A stretch of DNA of 64,000 nucleotides from Saprospiraceae bacterium UBA1994 (GCA_002335865.1 DDCY01000030.1:1-64000), one strand, 5' to 3'; positions 8,517 to 18,002 are shown, numbered from the stretch's first letter. Numbers and translations: made by a program. Notes: generated by a model from the letters alone, not told the origin.

Positions 8517-9857
8517 ATGGGCGTTCTTAGTATTGTTTTACAGCTGATTTTAAGCTTATCTATATTAGTTGTGCTACATGAGTGTGGACATTTTTTTCCA
8601 GCAAAATGGTTTAAGACGAGAGTAGAGAAATTCTATTTATTCTTTAATCCTTATTTCTCACTGTTCAAAATACAGAAGGGTGAGACCGAGTACGGTATTG
8701 GATGGGTGCCATTTGGCGGATATGTAAAGATTTCCGGTATGATCGATGAGAGCATGGATACTGAGCAAATGGCGGGAGAACCTCAACCATGGGAGTTTAG
8801 ATCTAAGCCAGCATGGCAGAGACTAATCATTATGGTCGGTGGAGTATTGGTCAATTTTGTATTGGGTTTTCTCATATTCGCGGGTATGTTATGGCATTGG
8901 GGGGAGTCATATATACCATCGATCAATGTAACAGATGGTATATTTATTACCGATTCATTGGGTTACGAGATAGGATTGCAGAATGGAGATAAGATTATTC
9001 AAGTAGGAGATGTACCTTTTGAGAAATTTAATCCTGGTGCGTTCAATATGGGGATCATTATCAATGATGCTAGGTCATATGTGGTAGAGCGTAATGGTGA
9101 GCAAGTAATACTGCCGATAGGGGAGCAATACACTAAAATTCTCACTAAGAAATATAAGAAAAAGACTTTGTTTACAGCAAGATTTCCTCAAAAGGTATAT
9201 CAAGTTAATGATGAGAGTCCTGCCTTTACAGCCGGATTGCAAGTTGACGATGCAGTTGTACAAGTGAATAGTATTGCTACACCTTCGTTTAAAGAGTTTG
9301 CGACAGAAATTAAAAAGTATAAAAGTGAAACAGTATCGATTCTAGTAAAGAGAGATGATCAATTAGTAACTATGAATATCACACCTGATGCACAGGGTAT
9401 TATAGGTATGCAGAGTGCTCCAATGGCAGATTTCTATGATATTACTAATGTTAAGTATGGCTTCTTAGAGTCATTTCCTGCGGGAGTCAATAAAGGTGTT
9501 GGATTTCTAAAGGATCAGCTAAAAGCATTTGGTCAGATTGCTGACGATAGGATAGACGCTACAGATTCTTTAGGATCAATCGTGTCTATAGCACGTATGT
9601 TTGATAGTGGTTGGGATTGGCATCGATTTTGGCAGATCACAGCCATGCTGTCTATTTTACTAGGATTCTTCAATATACTACCTATACCAGCATTAGATGG
9701 TGGATATGTAATGTTTTTACTTTATGAGATTATCTCTGGTCGCAAGCCTTCAGATAAGTTTATGGAGTATGCTACCTTGTTTGGATTTATATTGATGATC
9801 TGTCTGATGATATTTGCATTAGGTTTGGATGTAACTAATATATTTAATGGAAATTAA
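8517..9857 (+). CDS. rseP: RIP metalloprotease RseP (site-2 protease)
   Basis: This intramembrane zinc protease (M50B) cleaves transmembrane anti-sigma factors and signal-peptide remnants. The zinc motif HECGH is at residues 21-25 in the first membrane helix, and the third ligand motif is in PALDGGY near the C-terminus. Two PDZ-like segments lie between them (around GLQNGDKI and GLQVDDAV), with further helices at 100-125 and at the end. Its 446 residues match family length. hscB starts 11 bases before its stop codon, so the two are translationally coupled. No anti-sigma substrate gene is encoded nearby. Confidence 0.94.
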   Translation: MGVLSIVLQLILSLSILVVLHECGHFFPAKWFKTRVEKFYLFFNPYFSLFKIQKGETEYGIGWVPFGGYVKISGMIDESMDTEQMAGEPQPWEFRSKPAWQRLIIMVGGVLVNFVLGFLIFAGMLWHWGESYIPSINVTDGIFITDSLGYEIGLQNGDKIIQVGDVPFEKFNPGAFNMGIIINDARSYVVERNGEQVILPIGEQYTKILTKKYKKKTLFTARFPQKVYQVNDESPAFTAGLQVDDAVVQVNSIATPSFKEFATEIKKYKSETVSILVKRDDQLVTMNITPDAQGIIGMQSAPMADFYDITNVKYGFLESFPAGVNKGVGFLKDQLKAFGQIADDRIDATDSLGSIVSIARMFDSGWDWHRFWQITAMLSILLGFFNILPIPALDGGYVMFLLYEIISGRKPSDKFMEYATLFGFILMICLMIFALGLDVTNIFNGN

Positions 9858-10383
9858 TGTGAAAAATTATTTTTTATTTTATGAAATGGAAGAGAAATTT
9901 TTCATTGATCTAGGCGAACTCAAACGTAAATACTTTAGTAAAAGTAGAGAGTTACATCCTGATTTTTATACTCAAGATGCAGAAGCAAAGCAAGAGGAAA
10001 TATTAGCGTTAGCTGCTTTTAATAATGATGCTTATGAAACACTGAGGCACGATAATGAAAGAATGGAGTATATCCTCAAACAGCATGATGTTATTGGTGA
10101 AGAAGGAAAGAATAAGTTAGATCAGATGTTCCTCATGGAGATGATGGATATCAATGAAGCACTAATGGAATTACAAATGGACTTTGATCAGTCCGCTTTT
10201 GAAAAAGTGATATCTGAGATAAAGGCGATAGAATCAGAGTTATACGGCGAGGTAGAAGTAACTATGAGAGGGTACGATCAAGATAAAGGCGTAGGGAGCT
10301 TGGAAATCATAGCAAAGTATTATTTAAAGAAGAAATACTTGTTGCGCATCAAAGATAATTTGGATAAATTTGTTGATGTTTAG
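9847..10383 (+). CDS. hscB: HscB-like J-domain co-chaperone for Fe-S cluster assembly
   Basis: This 178-residue J-domain protein is expected to stimulate the ATPase of an HscA/DnaK-type chaperone during transfer of iron-sulfur clusters from the IscU scaffold. The HPD motif is in SRELHPDFY (about residues 37-39), after a helix rich in Lys and Phe. The C-terminal half (NEALMEL, then a long helix) matches the HscB oligomerisation domain. The first three of the usual four zinc cysteines of some HscB proteins are absent, as in E. coli. It overlaps rseP by 11 bases. No isc or suf genes are in the window, so the role rests on family resemblance. Confidence 0.82.
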   Translation: MEINVKNYFLFYEMEEKFFIDLGELKRKYFSKSRELHPDFYTQDAEAKQEEILALAAFNNDAYETLRHDNERMEYILKQHDVIGEEGKNKLDQMFLMEMMDINEALMELQMDFDQSAFEKVISEIKAIESELYGEVEVTMRGYDQDKGVGSLEIIAKYYLKKKYLLRIKDNLDKFVDV

Positions 10384-10416
10384 GAGAAGCGAAGATTATG
10401 ATAATTCACTTCAAAT

Positions 10417-10500
10417 GCCAATGTGGTGGAATTGGTAGACACGACGGACTCAAAATCCGTTGCTAGCAATAGTGTGAGGGTTCGAGTCCCTCCATTGGTA
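10417..10500 (+). tRNA. tRNA-Leu (anticodon CAA)
   Basis: The cloverleaf is clear. Acceptor GCCAATG pairs with CATTGGT (with a terminal G-U), the D arm has the leucine-type TGGTAGAC, and the anticodon stem ACGGA/TCCGT closes loop CTCAAAA with anticodon CAA at 10451-10453. A long variable arm follows, then the T arm with GGTTCGAGTCC. Discriminator A is at 10500; CCA is not encoded. It reads UUG codons. A TAAATTTG box at 10365-10372, inside the end of hscB, may be its promoter. Confidence 0.95.
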
Positions 10501-10508
10501 CAAAAAAG

Positions 10509-10545
10509 GCCGCAAATCCATATAGAATTAGGTTTGCGGCTTTTT
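10509..10545 (+). terminator. Intrinsic terminator after tRNA-Leu
   Basis: GCCGCAAA at 10509-10516 pairs with TTTGCGGC at 10533-10540, followed by TTTTT. It ends the hscB/tRNA transcript before the DUF4159 gene. Confidence 0.8.
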
Positions 10546-10626
10546 AAATTATTATGATTCCAGCATAGTGTGAGTAAATGGTTGGACACTCTAGAATTAT
10601 TAAGATTAAAGAACCGTTACATCTAT

Positions 10627-11289
10627 ATGAACATAAAGACAAGTATATCAATCTTCGTTATAGCGATCAGTTCAATCTTCTTATCATTTTCACCTCCCAG
10701 CTACAAGATAGCGTTGCTCAAGTACAATGGAGGTGGTGACTGGTATGCCAATCCTACAGCACTTACCAATCTAGCGTCATTTTGTAATCAACTTATGATC
10801 ACTAGTATAGATCCGGATTATGCTACAGTAGAAGTAGGTAGTATTGAAGTATTCAACTTTCCATTTCTACATATGACAGGCCACGGTAACGTAGTTTTCT
10901 CTGATATGGAAGCAGAAAATCTAAGGACATATCTAATTTCTGGAGGCTTTCTACATATAGATGATAATTTTGGTATGGATCCTTATATAAGACCAGCTAT
11001 GAAGAAGGTTTTTCCTGAGTTAGAGTTTGTAGAGTTGCCATTTAATCATCAGATCTATCACCAAGTATATGATTTTCCTTCTGGATTGCCTAAGATCCAC
11101 AAACATGACGACAAACCTGCTCAAGGTCTAGGTCTCATCTATGAAGGCAGAGTAGTTTGCTTTTATAGCTATGAGAGTGATCTAGGTGATGGATGGGAAG
11201 ATCAATCAGTTCATAAAGATCCTCAGTCTATTAGACTCAAAGCATTACAAATGGGAGCAAATATCTTGAAGTACGCGTTTGAAAGTTAG
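10627..11289 (+). CDS. DUF4159 domain protein, exported
   Basis: This is a 220-residue protein of unknown function. The ATG at 10627 gives a good signal-anchor (IKTSISIFVIAISSIFLSFS); an upstream GTG frame start at 10570 lies against the terminator and adds a non-hydrophobic leader, so it is rejected. The body (LKYNGGGDWYANPT, FLHMTGHG, GGFLHIDDNFG) matches DUF4159, a class-I glutamine-amidotransferase-like fold found near MoxR/BatA-type clusters in Bacteroidota. No such cluster is present here. A tail DGWEDQSVHKDP is also family-typical. Location is probably periplasmic. Confidence 0.8.
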   Translation: MNIKTSISIFVIAISSIFLSFSPPSYKIALLKYNGGGDWYANPTALTNLASFCNQLMITSIDPDYATVEVGSIEVFNFPFLHMTGHGNVVFSDMEAENLRTYLISGGFLHIDDNFGMDPYIRPAMKKVFPELEFVELPFNHQIYHQVYDFPSGLPKIHKHDDKPAQGLGLIYEGRVVCFYSYESDLGDGWEDQSVHKDPQSIRLKALQMGANILKYAFES

Positions 11290-11360
11290 GAGTTTTCTTT
11301 AATATTTCAGCCTACCAATTTCTTTATTATGTCGCATAGTATATTTGGTTTTTGTGTTGA

Positions 11361-12164
11361 TTAGGCTTCCTTACGCCTTGCAGTTAACTTCCTAAGCATA
11401 TTAGGCCAAAACCTCTTCATATACAATCCTAAAGACTCTATACTTCCAGCGATTATAATTTCTGGTTTGCCTTTAGCGATTTGTTTGACAGCACTCTTTG
11501 CAAATATTTCTACAGGTATTCCTTTAGCAGTATTGCTATCCATAGATTTTTGTGGGGTACCATCTTTTGTCAATGCATTCATAGATATATCAGTCTGTAT
11601 ATAGCCAGGAGTAATGAGTGTAATATCCACCCCAAAACCATCTATTTCTGCCCTCAGACTATCGAAGAATCCATGCAAGGCATGTTTGCTGCTAGCATAT
11701 CCAGATTTCATATATGATCCTAGTTTACCATTGACACTTGTTATGGTGATAACATGTCCGCTTTTCTTAGCGACCATAGAGGGTAGTAGTAGTTTACTCA
11801 TATGGATCACTCCAAAATAATTAATGTTCATTAGCTTGTGATATACTTTCATCTCAGTATTTAGAGTCAGTGACCTTTGCGATATTCCTGCATTATTGAT
11901 CAAGATATCTATATGACCATATTGATCTAAAACTTTATTCGTCACACTATCAATCTCACCACTATCGGCCATGTCGAGTAAGATAATTTCGCTTTTTTCT
12001 GGATTGTGCAAGGCTGCTTTAGTTTCTTCCAGTTTATCTTTTGATCTTGCAGTCAATATCATATACGCACCATGCTTAGATAACTCTATAGCTAGTGCCT
12101 TTCCGATACCTGATGAAGCTCCAGTGATCCATATTTTCTTATTGTTGTAGTAGGGTATATTCAT
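11361..12164 (-). CDS. Short-chain dehydrogenase/reductase
   Basis: This classical SDR has 267 residues. It shows the cofactor motif TGASSGIG (14-21), the structural NNAG (90-93) and the catalytic Ser143, Tyr156 and Lys160 (YASSK). TAR after the second strand (38-40) has an Arg where NADP-preferring enzymes usually place one, so NADPH use is likely. A basic C-terminal tail (MKRFWPNMLRKLTARRKEA) suggests membrane association, as in SDRs acting on lipid substrates. The substrate cannot be deduced. It is a single gene, with its 3' end facing the DUF4159 gene. Confidence 0.9.
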   Translation of the reverse strand: MNIPYYNNKKIWITGASSGIGKALAIELSKHGAYMILTARSKDKLEETKAALHNPEKSEIILLDMADSGEIDSVTNKVLDQYGHIDILINNAGISQRSLTLNTEMKVYHKLMNINYFGVIHMSKLLLPSMVAKKSGHVITITSVNGKLGSYMKSGYASSKHALHGFFDSLRAEIDGFGVDITLITPGYIQTDISMNALTKDGTPQKSMDSNTAKGIPVEIFAKSAVKQIAKGKPEIIIAGSIESLGLYMKRFWPNMLRKLTARRKEA

Positions 12165-12535
12165 ATTATTTTGTTTTCCAATTAAGTCTAATCTAGCTCT
12201 AGATAATATTGCTTCGAAATTAAATCAAATTGAAATTCGAAACAAGATATGCTTTGATAAATTTTTGTAACAGGAGTTGAAAAAAAGTATTTTTTCGATA
12301 TCGAATTATTCGGGAATGGAAGTGAGAAAAGGATTTGTAAGTACAGGTGAGATTGATGTTTTTTCTTTAAAAATAAATTTATATTTTAATACTTTTTATA
12401 ATGGATCAGATATCGTTACAAGAATTTTTTTAAAGAGATAGGATCTGAAAGAGGTAAGCTATGGTTAAAATGAAAAAGCTGAACGTCAATTTGACATTCA
12501 GCTCTCATTGTAATTTATAAGAAATCAAAATAATA
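12165..12535. other. Intergenic region with palindrome and terminator
   Basis: 371 bases between the SDR start and the POT transporter stop, both on the minus strand. They hold the POT terminator (12472-12503) and a perfect 12-bp palindrome TTCGATATCGAA (12294-12305), 130 bases upstream of the SDR start. CGATATCGAATT also occurs upstream of the PfkB kinase. No ORF is seen. Confidence 0.5.
12472..12503 (-). terminator. Intrinsic terminator after the large POT transporter
   Basis: On the minus strand AGCTGAATGTCAA is followed almost directly by its complement TTGACGTTCAGCT and then TTTTTC. It is a 13-bp near-perfect stem with a G-U pair, so the innermost pairs must open to form the loop. Confidence 0.8.
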
Positions 12536-14575
12536 TTATTTCACTCCGTGCATTAGTTTTTTGATTACTGGATTTAGAAGTATTCCTAAAATTCCAAGAC
12601 CAATAGGGACCAATGTAAATATTAAGAAGAATGTAGTCATAGAATACTCTGCTGTAATTTCTTCGATACTTCCACCTAATATACCTGCGAGTTTATTACC
12701 GCAGGCTATGGCTATATACCATACTCCAAACATTAATGCAATCATTCTACCTGGAACCAATTTACTGATGTAGGATAGTGCAACAGGCGAGAGACAGAGC
12801 TCTCCTAAGGTATGGAATAAATAGGCTATTACTAACCACATAATACTTACTGTAGCAATTTCTGCTCCTGATGGAATTGTCATAGCTCCGAATGCCAATG
12901 CACCGAATCCTATTCCTAAGAGTATCAATCCTAATCCGTACTTAGTCGCGGCACTTGGATTGTATTTACTTTCCCACCACTTAGAAAATAACGGAGCAAA
13001 CATTATGATAAAGAGTGAATTTAATATACCAAACCAAGTGGCTGGTATTTCCACTTCATTCTCCTTGATACGCTTCACAGTAGCTTGAATTACAGGAGAG
13101 TCTTTTCCAACTTCTGTCGTGAGTTTTCTGGCTCTCGTGGCTTTCTCTTCGTTGAGATAAATGTATTTTCCTCTTACTTCTATGATATCTACTTTATCAC
13201 CTACTGTGAGATTGATAGGTTCGATTATCGTAGCTGATGCATTAGTTATTGTTGCATCTGCTATATTCATAGCTTCGGTAACATTTACCATTTGTGGATC
13301 TCCACCATCAGAGGATATTTGTGATATCTGCGGCACATCTAATACTAGTGCATTGGAGTTAAGATCACGATTTATCATCCATCCTACGATACCCCATATG
13401 ATTACAAAACTTGATCCGAGGAATATATTTCCCAATGGATACGAGGCGAATGTTTGTTGGAACAGTTTGAATAGGACATAAGTAATAATAGCAATAGGCA
13501 CTACTGTAATAATAATATTTACAACGACAAATATCGTCGCCCAATTATCAGACATTACTCTACCTGTGAATTGCTTAGCGAAGATGGTCATAGATCCACC
13601 AGCCTGCTCAAAACACATCCAAAAAACTACTGTCATTATAGCGAATACTACAATAGCAATCATTCTATCTCTGGTCTGAGTAGGGTATCTAGTAATTCTT
13701 GAAATAAGTAATGTGATAAAAAGTAGGAATCCTACTAATATGTAATATCCAGATATATCAGTTCCTCCCACCTCTAAGAAACTAACTCCACCGATTTTTG
13801 ATATTGGATCATTAATTACCCAAGTTACACCTATAAATGCTGCAACAGCAACCATGATTTTATCTAAAGAGGTAAACGGATTGTATCTGTCACCTTCAAA
13901 TTCTAATTTGCCTTCTGGTTTTTCGCCATCTACAGCTTTTGTAACTTCTGGCTTGTCTCCAATATCACCAAATATTTTGCTGGTAAAGTAAAATTGTAAC
14001 ATACCTAGAAGCATGAAAACTCCTGCCAATCCAAATCCATAAGACCATGATACTTTCTCTCCGATATATCCACAAAGCATAATACCCAAAAATGCTCCAG
14101 CATTTACTCCCATATAGAATATAGTGTAAGCTCCATCTTTTTTCTCAGGAGTATCTTTATACATTTCTGATATAATAGATGTTATATTAGGCTTGAAAAA
14201 ACCATTGCCAATCACCAAACACGCTATACCTATAAACAAGAATATTTTTGAAAATTCCATGGCCATAAATCCATGGCCTAATGTCATTATGATAGCTCCA
14301 ATGACAACAGCCTTTTTGTAGCCTATTTTATTGTCGGCAATCCATCCACCTAGAATCGGTGTGAGATAGACCAAAGCGGTATAGGTTCCATAGAGGGATA
14401 AGGCTTCTGAACTAGTCCAGTCCCATCCACCTATACCGATAGAGGATATCAAAAATAGTACAAGTATAGCACGCATACCGTAGTAAGAAAATCGCTCCCA
14501 CATCTCTGTGAAGAACAGAACCATCAGTCCAGCAGGGTGCCCCATTACCTGGGATTTAAACATATCGTTTTTCAT
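12536..14575 (-). CDS. Proton-dependent oligopeptide transporter (POT) with large insertion
   Basis: This inner-membrane H+-coupled di/tripeptide symporter of the POT/PTR2 family (MFS) has ExxERFSYYG at residues 24-33, the POT signature, FEQAGGS in TM7 (about 322-328) and LGELCLSPVALS in TM10 (about 590-601). At 679 residues it is 163 longer than its neighbour paralog. The extra length lies between TM7 and the PATWFGILNS block of TM8: two additional hydrophobic segments (about 345-370 and 380-402) and then a soluble, probably periplasmic domain (about 403-510) rich in Ile, Thr and Asp. It lies 85 bases after the second POT gene and is probably co-transcribed with it. Confidence 0.92.
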   Translation of the reverse strand: MKNDMFKSQVMGHPAGLMVLFFTEMWERFSYYGMRAILVLFLISSIGIGGWDWTSSEALSLYGTYTALVYLTPILGGWIADNKIGYKKAVVIGAIIMTLGHGFMAMEFSKIFLFIGIACLVIGNGFFKPNITSIISEMYKDTPEKKDGAYTIFYMGVNAGAFLGIMLCGYIGEKVSWSYGFGLAGVFMLLGMLQFYFTSKIFGDIGDKPEVTKAVDGEKPEGKLEFEGDRYNPFTSLDKIMVAVAAFIGVTWVINDPISKIGGVSFLEVGGTDISGYYILVGFLLFITLLISRITRYPTQTRDRMIAIVVFAIMTVVFWMCFEQAGGSMTIFAKQFTGRVMSDNWATIFVVVNIIITVVPIAIITYVLFKLFQQTFASYPLGNIFLGSSFVIIWGIVGWMINRDLNSNALVLDVPQISQISSDGGDPQMVNVTEAMNIADATITNASATIIEPINLTVGDKVDIIEVRGKYIYLNEEKATRARKLTTEVGKDSPVIQATVKRIKENEVEIPATWFGILNSLFIIMFAPLFSKWWESKYNPSAATKYGLGLILLGIGFGALAFGAMTIPSGAEIATVSIMWLVIAYLFHTLGELCLSPVALSYISKLVPGRMIALMFGVWYIAIACGNKLAGILGGSIEEITAEYSMTTFFLIFTLVPIGLGILGILLNPVIKKLMHGVK

Positions 14576-14660
14576 TGATTATATATTAAGTCAGTTAATT
14601 GATTGTTGTAATTTAGTTTAAAGGCTAGGCCTGTCAGTTTTCTTTACATTAAGTTATTTC

Positions 14661-16211
14661 TTAGTCGGCTAGATCAAATCCTTCTGCCTCTAGGTCTTTT
14701 ATGATATCATCTTCAGCTCCGTGAGTCAGCCTTTTCAGAGGTTTGATAATTAGGATTACTAATATCCCGAATATCGTACAGAATACTGCTATTCCAGTGA
14801 ATATTTTGAATTCACCTAGAGATCCTGACCATTCACCAAGTAATCCTGCCACTTTATTACCTAATCCAGTTGCTGCAAAATATGCACCCATCATAAATGC
14901 CACCCAACGCTCTGGAGCAAGTTTTGTAATAAATGAAAGCGCAACAGGTGAAGCACAAAGCTCTCCTATGGTGTGGAAGAGATATGCTAATACTAGCCAA
15001 TGCATTCCAGATTTGTTAAGTATCTCACCTGCAGCATCGTAAGTAACTTCCATACTAGCTTGACTCATAAATAGGAATCCCCACCCCATGATGACTACAC
15101 CTATAGCCATTTTGAATAATGAAGAAGATTCTCTACCTCTAGTTTTCCACCATCCCCAGAACATCCCTACTAGAGTAGCGAATACAAGGATGAATATAGC
15201 ATTCACTGATTGAAACCATGATGCTGGTACGTCAAAGCCACCTAGTGATAGGTTAGTCTTATTTTTTGCATATACGTTCAGTAGTCCTCCTGCTTGTTCG
15301 AATGATCCCCAAAACACTATAATAATAAGAAAAGATAGATACGTAACTAAGATCCTATCTTTTTCGATTTTGTTACCGTCGTTATATATAACGATACCAA
15401 TACCAACCGCAAAAGCGATACCTAATACCAACGCTCCATATGACCATCCAGCAGAGATCCATACGTACGCGCTCAAGGAAGCCGTAATTAAAAATCCTGT
15501 AAGTGAGTTTTTATGTTTGAAAATATCCAAAATCAAACTGGGTCGATCTAGTTCTTTTCCATCTTCAGCCACTACGAGATTACCAACGTGAGTAAGATAT
15601 TTCTGCCCCCACATGTAAGTAAGTTGACCGATAACCATACCGATTCCTGCCATACCGAAACCATAATGCCACCCTATATTTTCTCCTACGTATCCTACAG
15701 CAATAGCAGATATTGCTGCTCCAAGGTTGATTCCCATATAGAAAATATAGAAACCCATATCTCTTCTTTGATCTCCTTTAGGATACAGTCCTCCGACCAT
15801 AGTAGATATATTCGGCTTGAGACAGCCCACACCTAAAACTATGAGAAGAAGTCCAGTGTAAAATGCCCAGGGAGCTTCAATGGCAAGTATTCCATGCCCT
15901 AAGCAGAGAAAAATTCCACCGAGGTAAACGGCTTTCTTTTGCCCTAAAAATTTATCTGCTAATATACCTCCGGGTATAGACGCGACATATACAAACATAG
16001 TATACCATCCGTATAATGCATATGCATCACCTTCTGTCCATCCTAGTCCAGGATTGTCTCCTGCTGTAGTAGATACTAAGTATAATACTAGTATTGCTCT
16101 CATTCCATAATAGGAAAACCGCTCCCACATTTCAGTCAAGAATAAAATAAATAGACCTATTGGATGTCCAAGTAGTTCTTTTTGTCCTGCAAATGCTGGA
16201 TTATCTTTCAT
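14661..16211 (-). CDS. Proton-dependent oligopeptide transporter (POT)
   Basis: A standard-length (516 residues) peptide/H+ symporter of the inner membrane. It has EMWERFSYYGMRAIL near the N-terminus, FWGSFEQAGG in TM7 followed directly by PASWFQSVNAIF of TM8, and IGELCASPVALSF in TM10. The C-terminus is a short acidic cytoplasmic tail (EDDIIKDLEAEGFDLAD). It is the upstream member of a tandem pair with the larger POT gene, most likely an old duplication. Peptide specificity cannot be read from sequence. Confidence 0.93.
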   Translation of the reverse strand: MKDNPAFAGQKELLGHPIGLFILFLTEMWERFSYYGMRAILVLYLVSTTAGDNPGLGWTEGDAYALYGWYTMFVYVASIPGGILADKFLGQKKAVYLGGIFLCLGHGILAIEAPWAFYTGLLLIVLGVGCLKPNISTMVGGLYPKGDQRRDMGFYIFYMGINLGAAISAIAVGYVGENIGWHYGFGMAGIGMVIGQLTYMWGQKYLTHVGNLVVAEDGKELDRPSLILDIFKHKNSLTGFLITASLSAYVWISAGWSYGALVLGIAFAVGIGIVIYNDGNKIEKDRILVTYLSFLIIIVFWGSFEQAGGLLNVYAKNKTNLSLGGFDVPASWFQSVNAIFILVFATLVGMFWGWWKTRGRESSSLFKMAIGVVIMGWGFLFMSQASMEVTYDAAGEILNKSGMHWLVLAYLFHTIGELCASPVALSFITKLAPERWVAFMMGAYFAATGLGNKVAGLLGEWSGSLGEFKIFTGIAVFCTIFGILVILIIKPLKRLTHGAEDDIIKDLEAEGFDLAD

Positions 16212-16573
16212 ATTGTTTTGGAATTATAAAGTGTAGATAGTGAACTTGCTAAGACAAGGATGTCTATAGAACCATACTTTTGGTCGTGTTTCTAGGTCAG
16301 TTATCACTTTTAAAATTTGATTAAATAATTAACGAGCAGTTAAAAATAGCCCAATTATTGGGATTGTGTGTAGGTATAGTCAATGAAAAGACTATTCGAT
16401 TATGATAATAAGATCAGAGTGAATGCGTTATAGAATTGTCGAACAAGTAATTATTCTTTTCTAGTACGTTCAGAGCTCGACAAACTTACTTAATATACTA
16501 GTTTACTTATTCAGAGTATAGATTTTTTGTGATAGGCTTTTTTTATTTTTAAACATTAAAAATTTTATTTCCT
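16212..16573. other. Divergent promoter region
   Basis: 362 AT-rich bases between divergent starts (POT on minus, SpoIIAA-like gene on plus). No ORF or strong hairpin is seen. No exact TAnnTTTG lies at a convincing distance from either start. Confidence 0.5.
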
Positions 16574-16933
16574 ATGATTTCAGCAAATAAATTAGAAAAT
16601 AATATCCTTCAATATACTATAGATGGAGAAGTAAACGATAATGACATTGACGTATTCAATACTATACTCAGAGCCATGTCAAGTAAGCAAAAGTCTATAT
16701 TGCTTATTGGTGAAATTAGGAATATGACTAATATTGATGCTATTAAAAATTATTTACGTAACAATGGGGTATCAAAAGCTATGACAAAGAAGCTCAAAAA
16801 ATATGTGTTGATTTGTGACGCAGAAGTTCAAGAATTTTTCAGATCAATGAATACACTCTACTTTAAGAATATTCAGATTGAGTTTTTTCGATTGGATCAA
16901 AGAGAATTGGCTTTGGCGGCAGTACGTACTTGA
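16574..16933 (+). CDS. SpoIIAA-like (STAS/CRAL-TRIO-like) small protein
   Basis: A 119-residue soluble protein. The strand/helix pattern, with LQYTIDGEVNDNDIDVF at the start, KSILLIGEIRNM in the middle, KKLKKYVLICDAEV and a final IEFFRLDQRELALAAV, resembles the SpoIIAA-like family (PF11964), whose members have a STAS-related fold and unclear roles. The block with the phosphorylated Ser of true anti-anti-sigma factors is not evident. The gene stands alone and has its own terminator. The assignment is by pattern only. Confidence 0.6.
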   Translation: MISANKLENNILQYTIDGEVNDNDIDVFNTILRAMSSKQKSILLIGEIRNMTNIDAIKNYLRNNGVSKAMTKKLKKYVLICDAEVQEFFRSMNTLYFKNIQIEFFRLDQRELALAAVRT

Positions 16934-16963
16934 TTTTTCAACATATTTAGATAATTAAATAAG

Positions 16964-16993
16964 AGGACAAATTGATTTAATTCAATTTGTCCT
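16964..16993 (+). terminator. Intrinsic terminator after the SpoIIAA-like gene
   Basis: AGGACAAATTGA and its complement TCAATTTGTCCT form a 12-bp stem around a TTTAAT loop. A modest T-rich run (TGTATTATT) follows. Confidence 0.65.
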
Positions 16994-17006
16994 TGTATTA
17001 TTAAAA

Positions 17007-17035
17007 TTCCCTCTCAACGGAAGTCACGAAGGGAA
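17007..17035 (-). terminator. Possible terminator after the PfkB kinase
   Basis: On the minus strand TTCCCT and AGGGAA flank a 17-base loop and are followed by TTTTAATAAT. The stem is only 6 bp, so this is tentative. Confidence 0.4.
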
Positions 17036-17093
17036 TCTATTTTATATTTGCTAAACAAGCTAAACAGCTTTCTTTATAAAGGCTCAATCTCAA

Positions 17094-18002
17094 TTAAAAT
17101 GCCATCAGCATTCTAAATGCCTCTACTCTCTTGTCTATCTGCTCTTGATCTAACTTCTTAAGTCTATCGATAGAGAACTCTTCTACACAAAATGAAGCCA
17201 TTGCAGATCCGTAAACAATTGCCTTTTTCATATTATCAAAAGATATATCGTCAGTCTTAGCTAAGTATCCCATAAATCCTCCGGCAAATGTATCTCCAGC
17301 TCCTGTAGGGTCAAATACTTGTGCAAGTGGCATAGCAGGTGCATAGAACATATTACCTTCACTAAACAATAAACATCCATGCTCACCTTTCTTAATTACT
17401 AAGTATTTCGGTCCCATTTTATGTATCGCAGCAGCAGCATTTACTAAAGAATATTCTCCAGTTAGCATACGCGCTTCTTCGTCATTGATAGTAAGTATAT
17501 CTACTCTTGCAATAGCTTTTTTTAGGCTGTCAAGTGCAATATCTATCCAGAAATTCATTGTATCCATCGCTACCAGCTTTTGTGAGCCATCTAGTTGATC
17601 TAATACAGAGTTTTGGATATCTGGCGTTAGATTACCCAGCATTACATACTTTGATGACTTGTAGCTCTCCGGAAGCTGAGGATCGAAATCTTCTAGTACA
17701 TTGAGGTCAGTAACTAGAGTATCACGCTGATTCATGTCTTCGTGGTACTTTCCTGCCCAAAAGAAAGTCTTACCATCAGCTTTGATCTGAAGACCTTCCA
17801 TATTAACACCTTTATCTTCTAAGGCTTTGATTTCTTCTTGTGGGAAGTCACCACCTACAATAGCGGATAGATTGATATTGTTAGTAAAGTATGATGCCGC
17901 GTGGCTGATATATGTGCATGATCCGCCGATTACCATGTCAGCTTTGCCATGTGGTGTCTCGATTGTGTCAAATGCTAATGTTCCGATTGTAAGTAAGCTC
18001 AT
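17094..18002 (-). CDS. PfkB-family carbohydrate/nucleoside kinase
   Basis: This 302-residue ribokinase-fold kinase phosphorylates a sugar or nucleoside with ATP in the cytoplasm. The catalytic block DPTGAGDTFAGG holds the likely base Asp237. The N-terminal GGSCTYISHAASYF is the usual substrate-binding GG block, and TINDEEARMLTG is the second conserved segment. The exact substrate is not determined by these motifs; Bacteroidota relatives are annotated variously as sugar or adenosine kinases. It is monocistronic, with CGATATCG in its upstream region. Confidence 0.88.
   Translation of the reverse strand: MSLLTIGTLAFDTIETPHGKADMVIGGSCTYISHAASYFTNNINLSAIVGGDFPQEEIKALEDKGVNMEGLQIKADGKTFFWAGKYHEDMNQRDTLVTDLNVLEDFDPQLPESYKSSKYVMLGNLTPDIQNSVLDQLDGSQKLVAMDTMNFWIDIALDSLKKAIARVDILTINDEEARMLTGEYSLVNAAAAIHKMGPKYLVIKKGEHGCLLFSEGNMFYAPAMPLAQVFDPTGAGDTFAGGFMGYLAKTDDISFDNMKKAIVYGSAMASFCVEEFSIDRLKKLDQEQIDKRVEAFRMLMAF

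Noticed and set aside
10570..10626. Longer GTG start for the DUF4159 gene
   Set aside because: It begins in the terminator region after the tRNA and would place a non-hydrophobic leader before a clear signal-anchor that starts at the ATG at 10627.
12294..12305. TTCGATATCGAA as a specific operator for the SDR gene
   Set aside because: An AT-rich 12-bp palindrome can arise by chance, GATATC-type strings occur inside coding sequences here, and it is 130 bases from the start codon. I report only the sharing with the PfkB region, at low interest.
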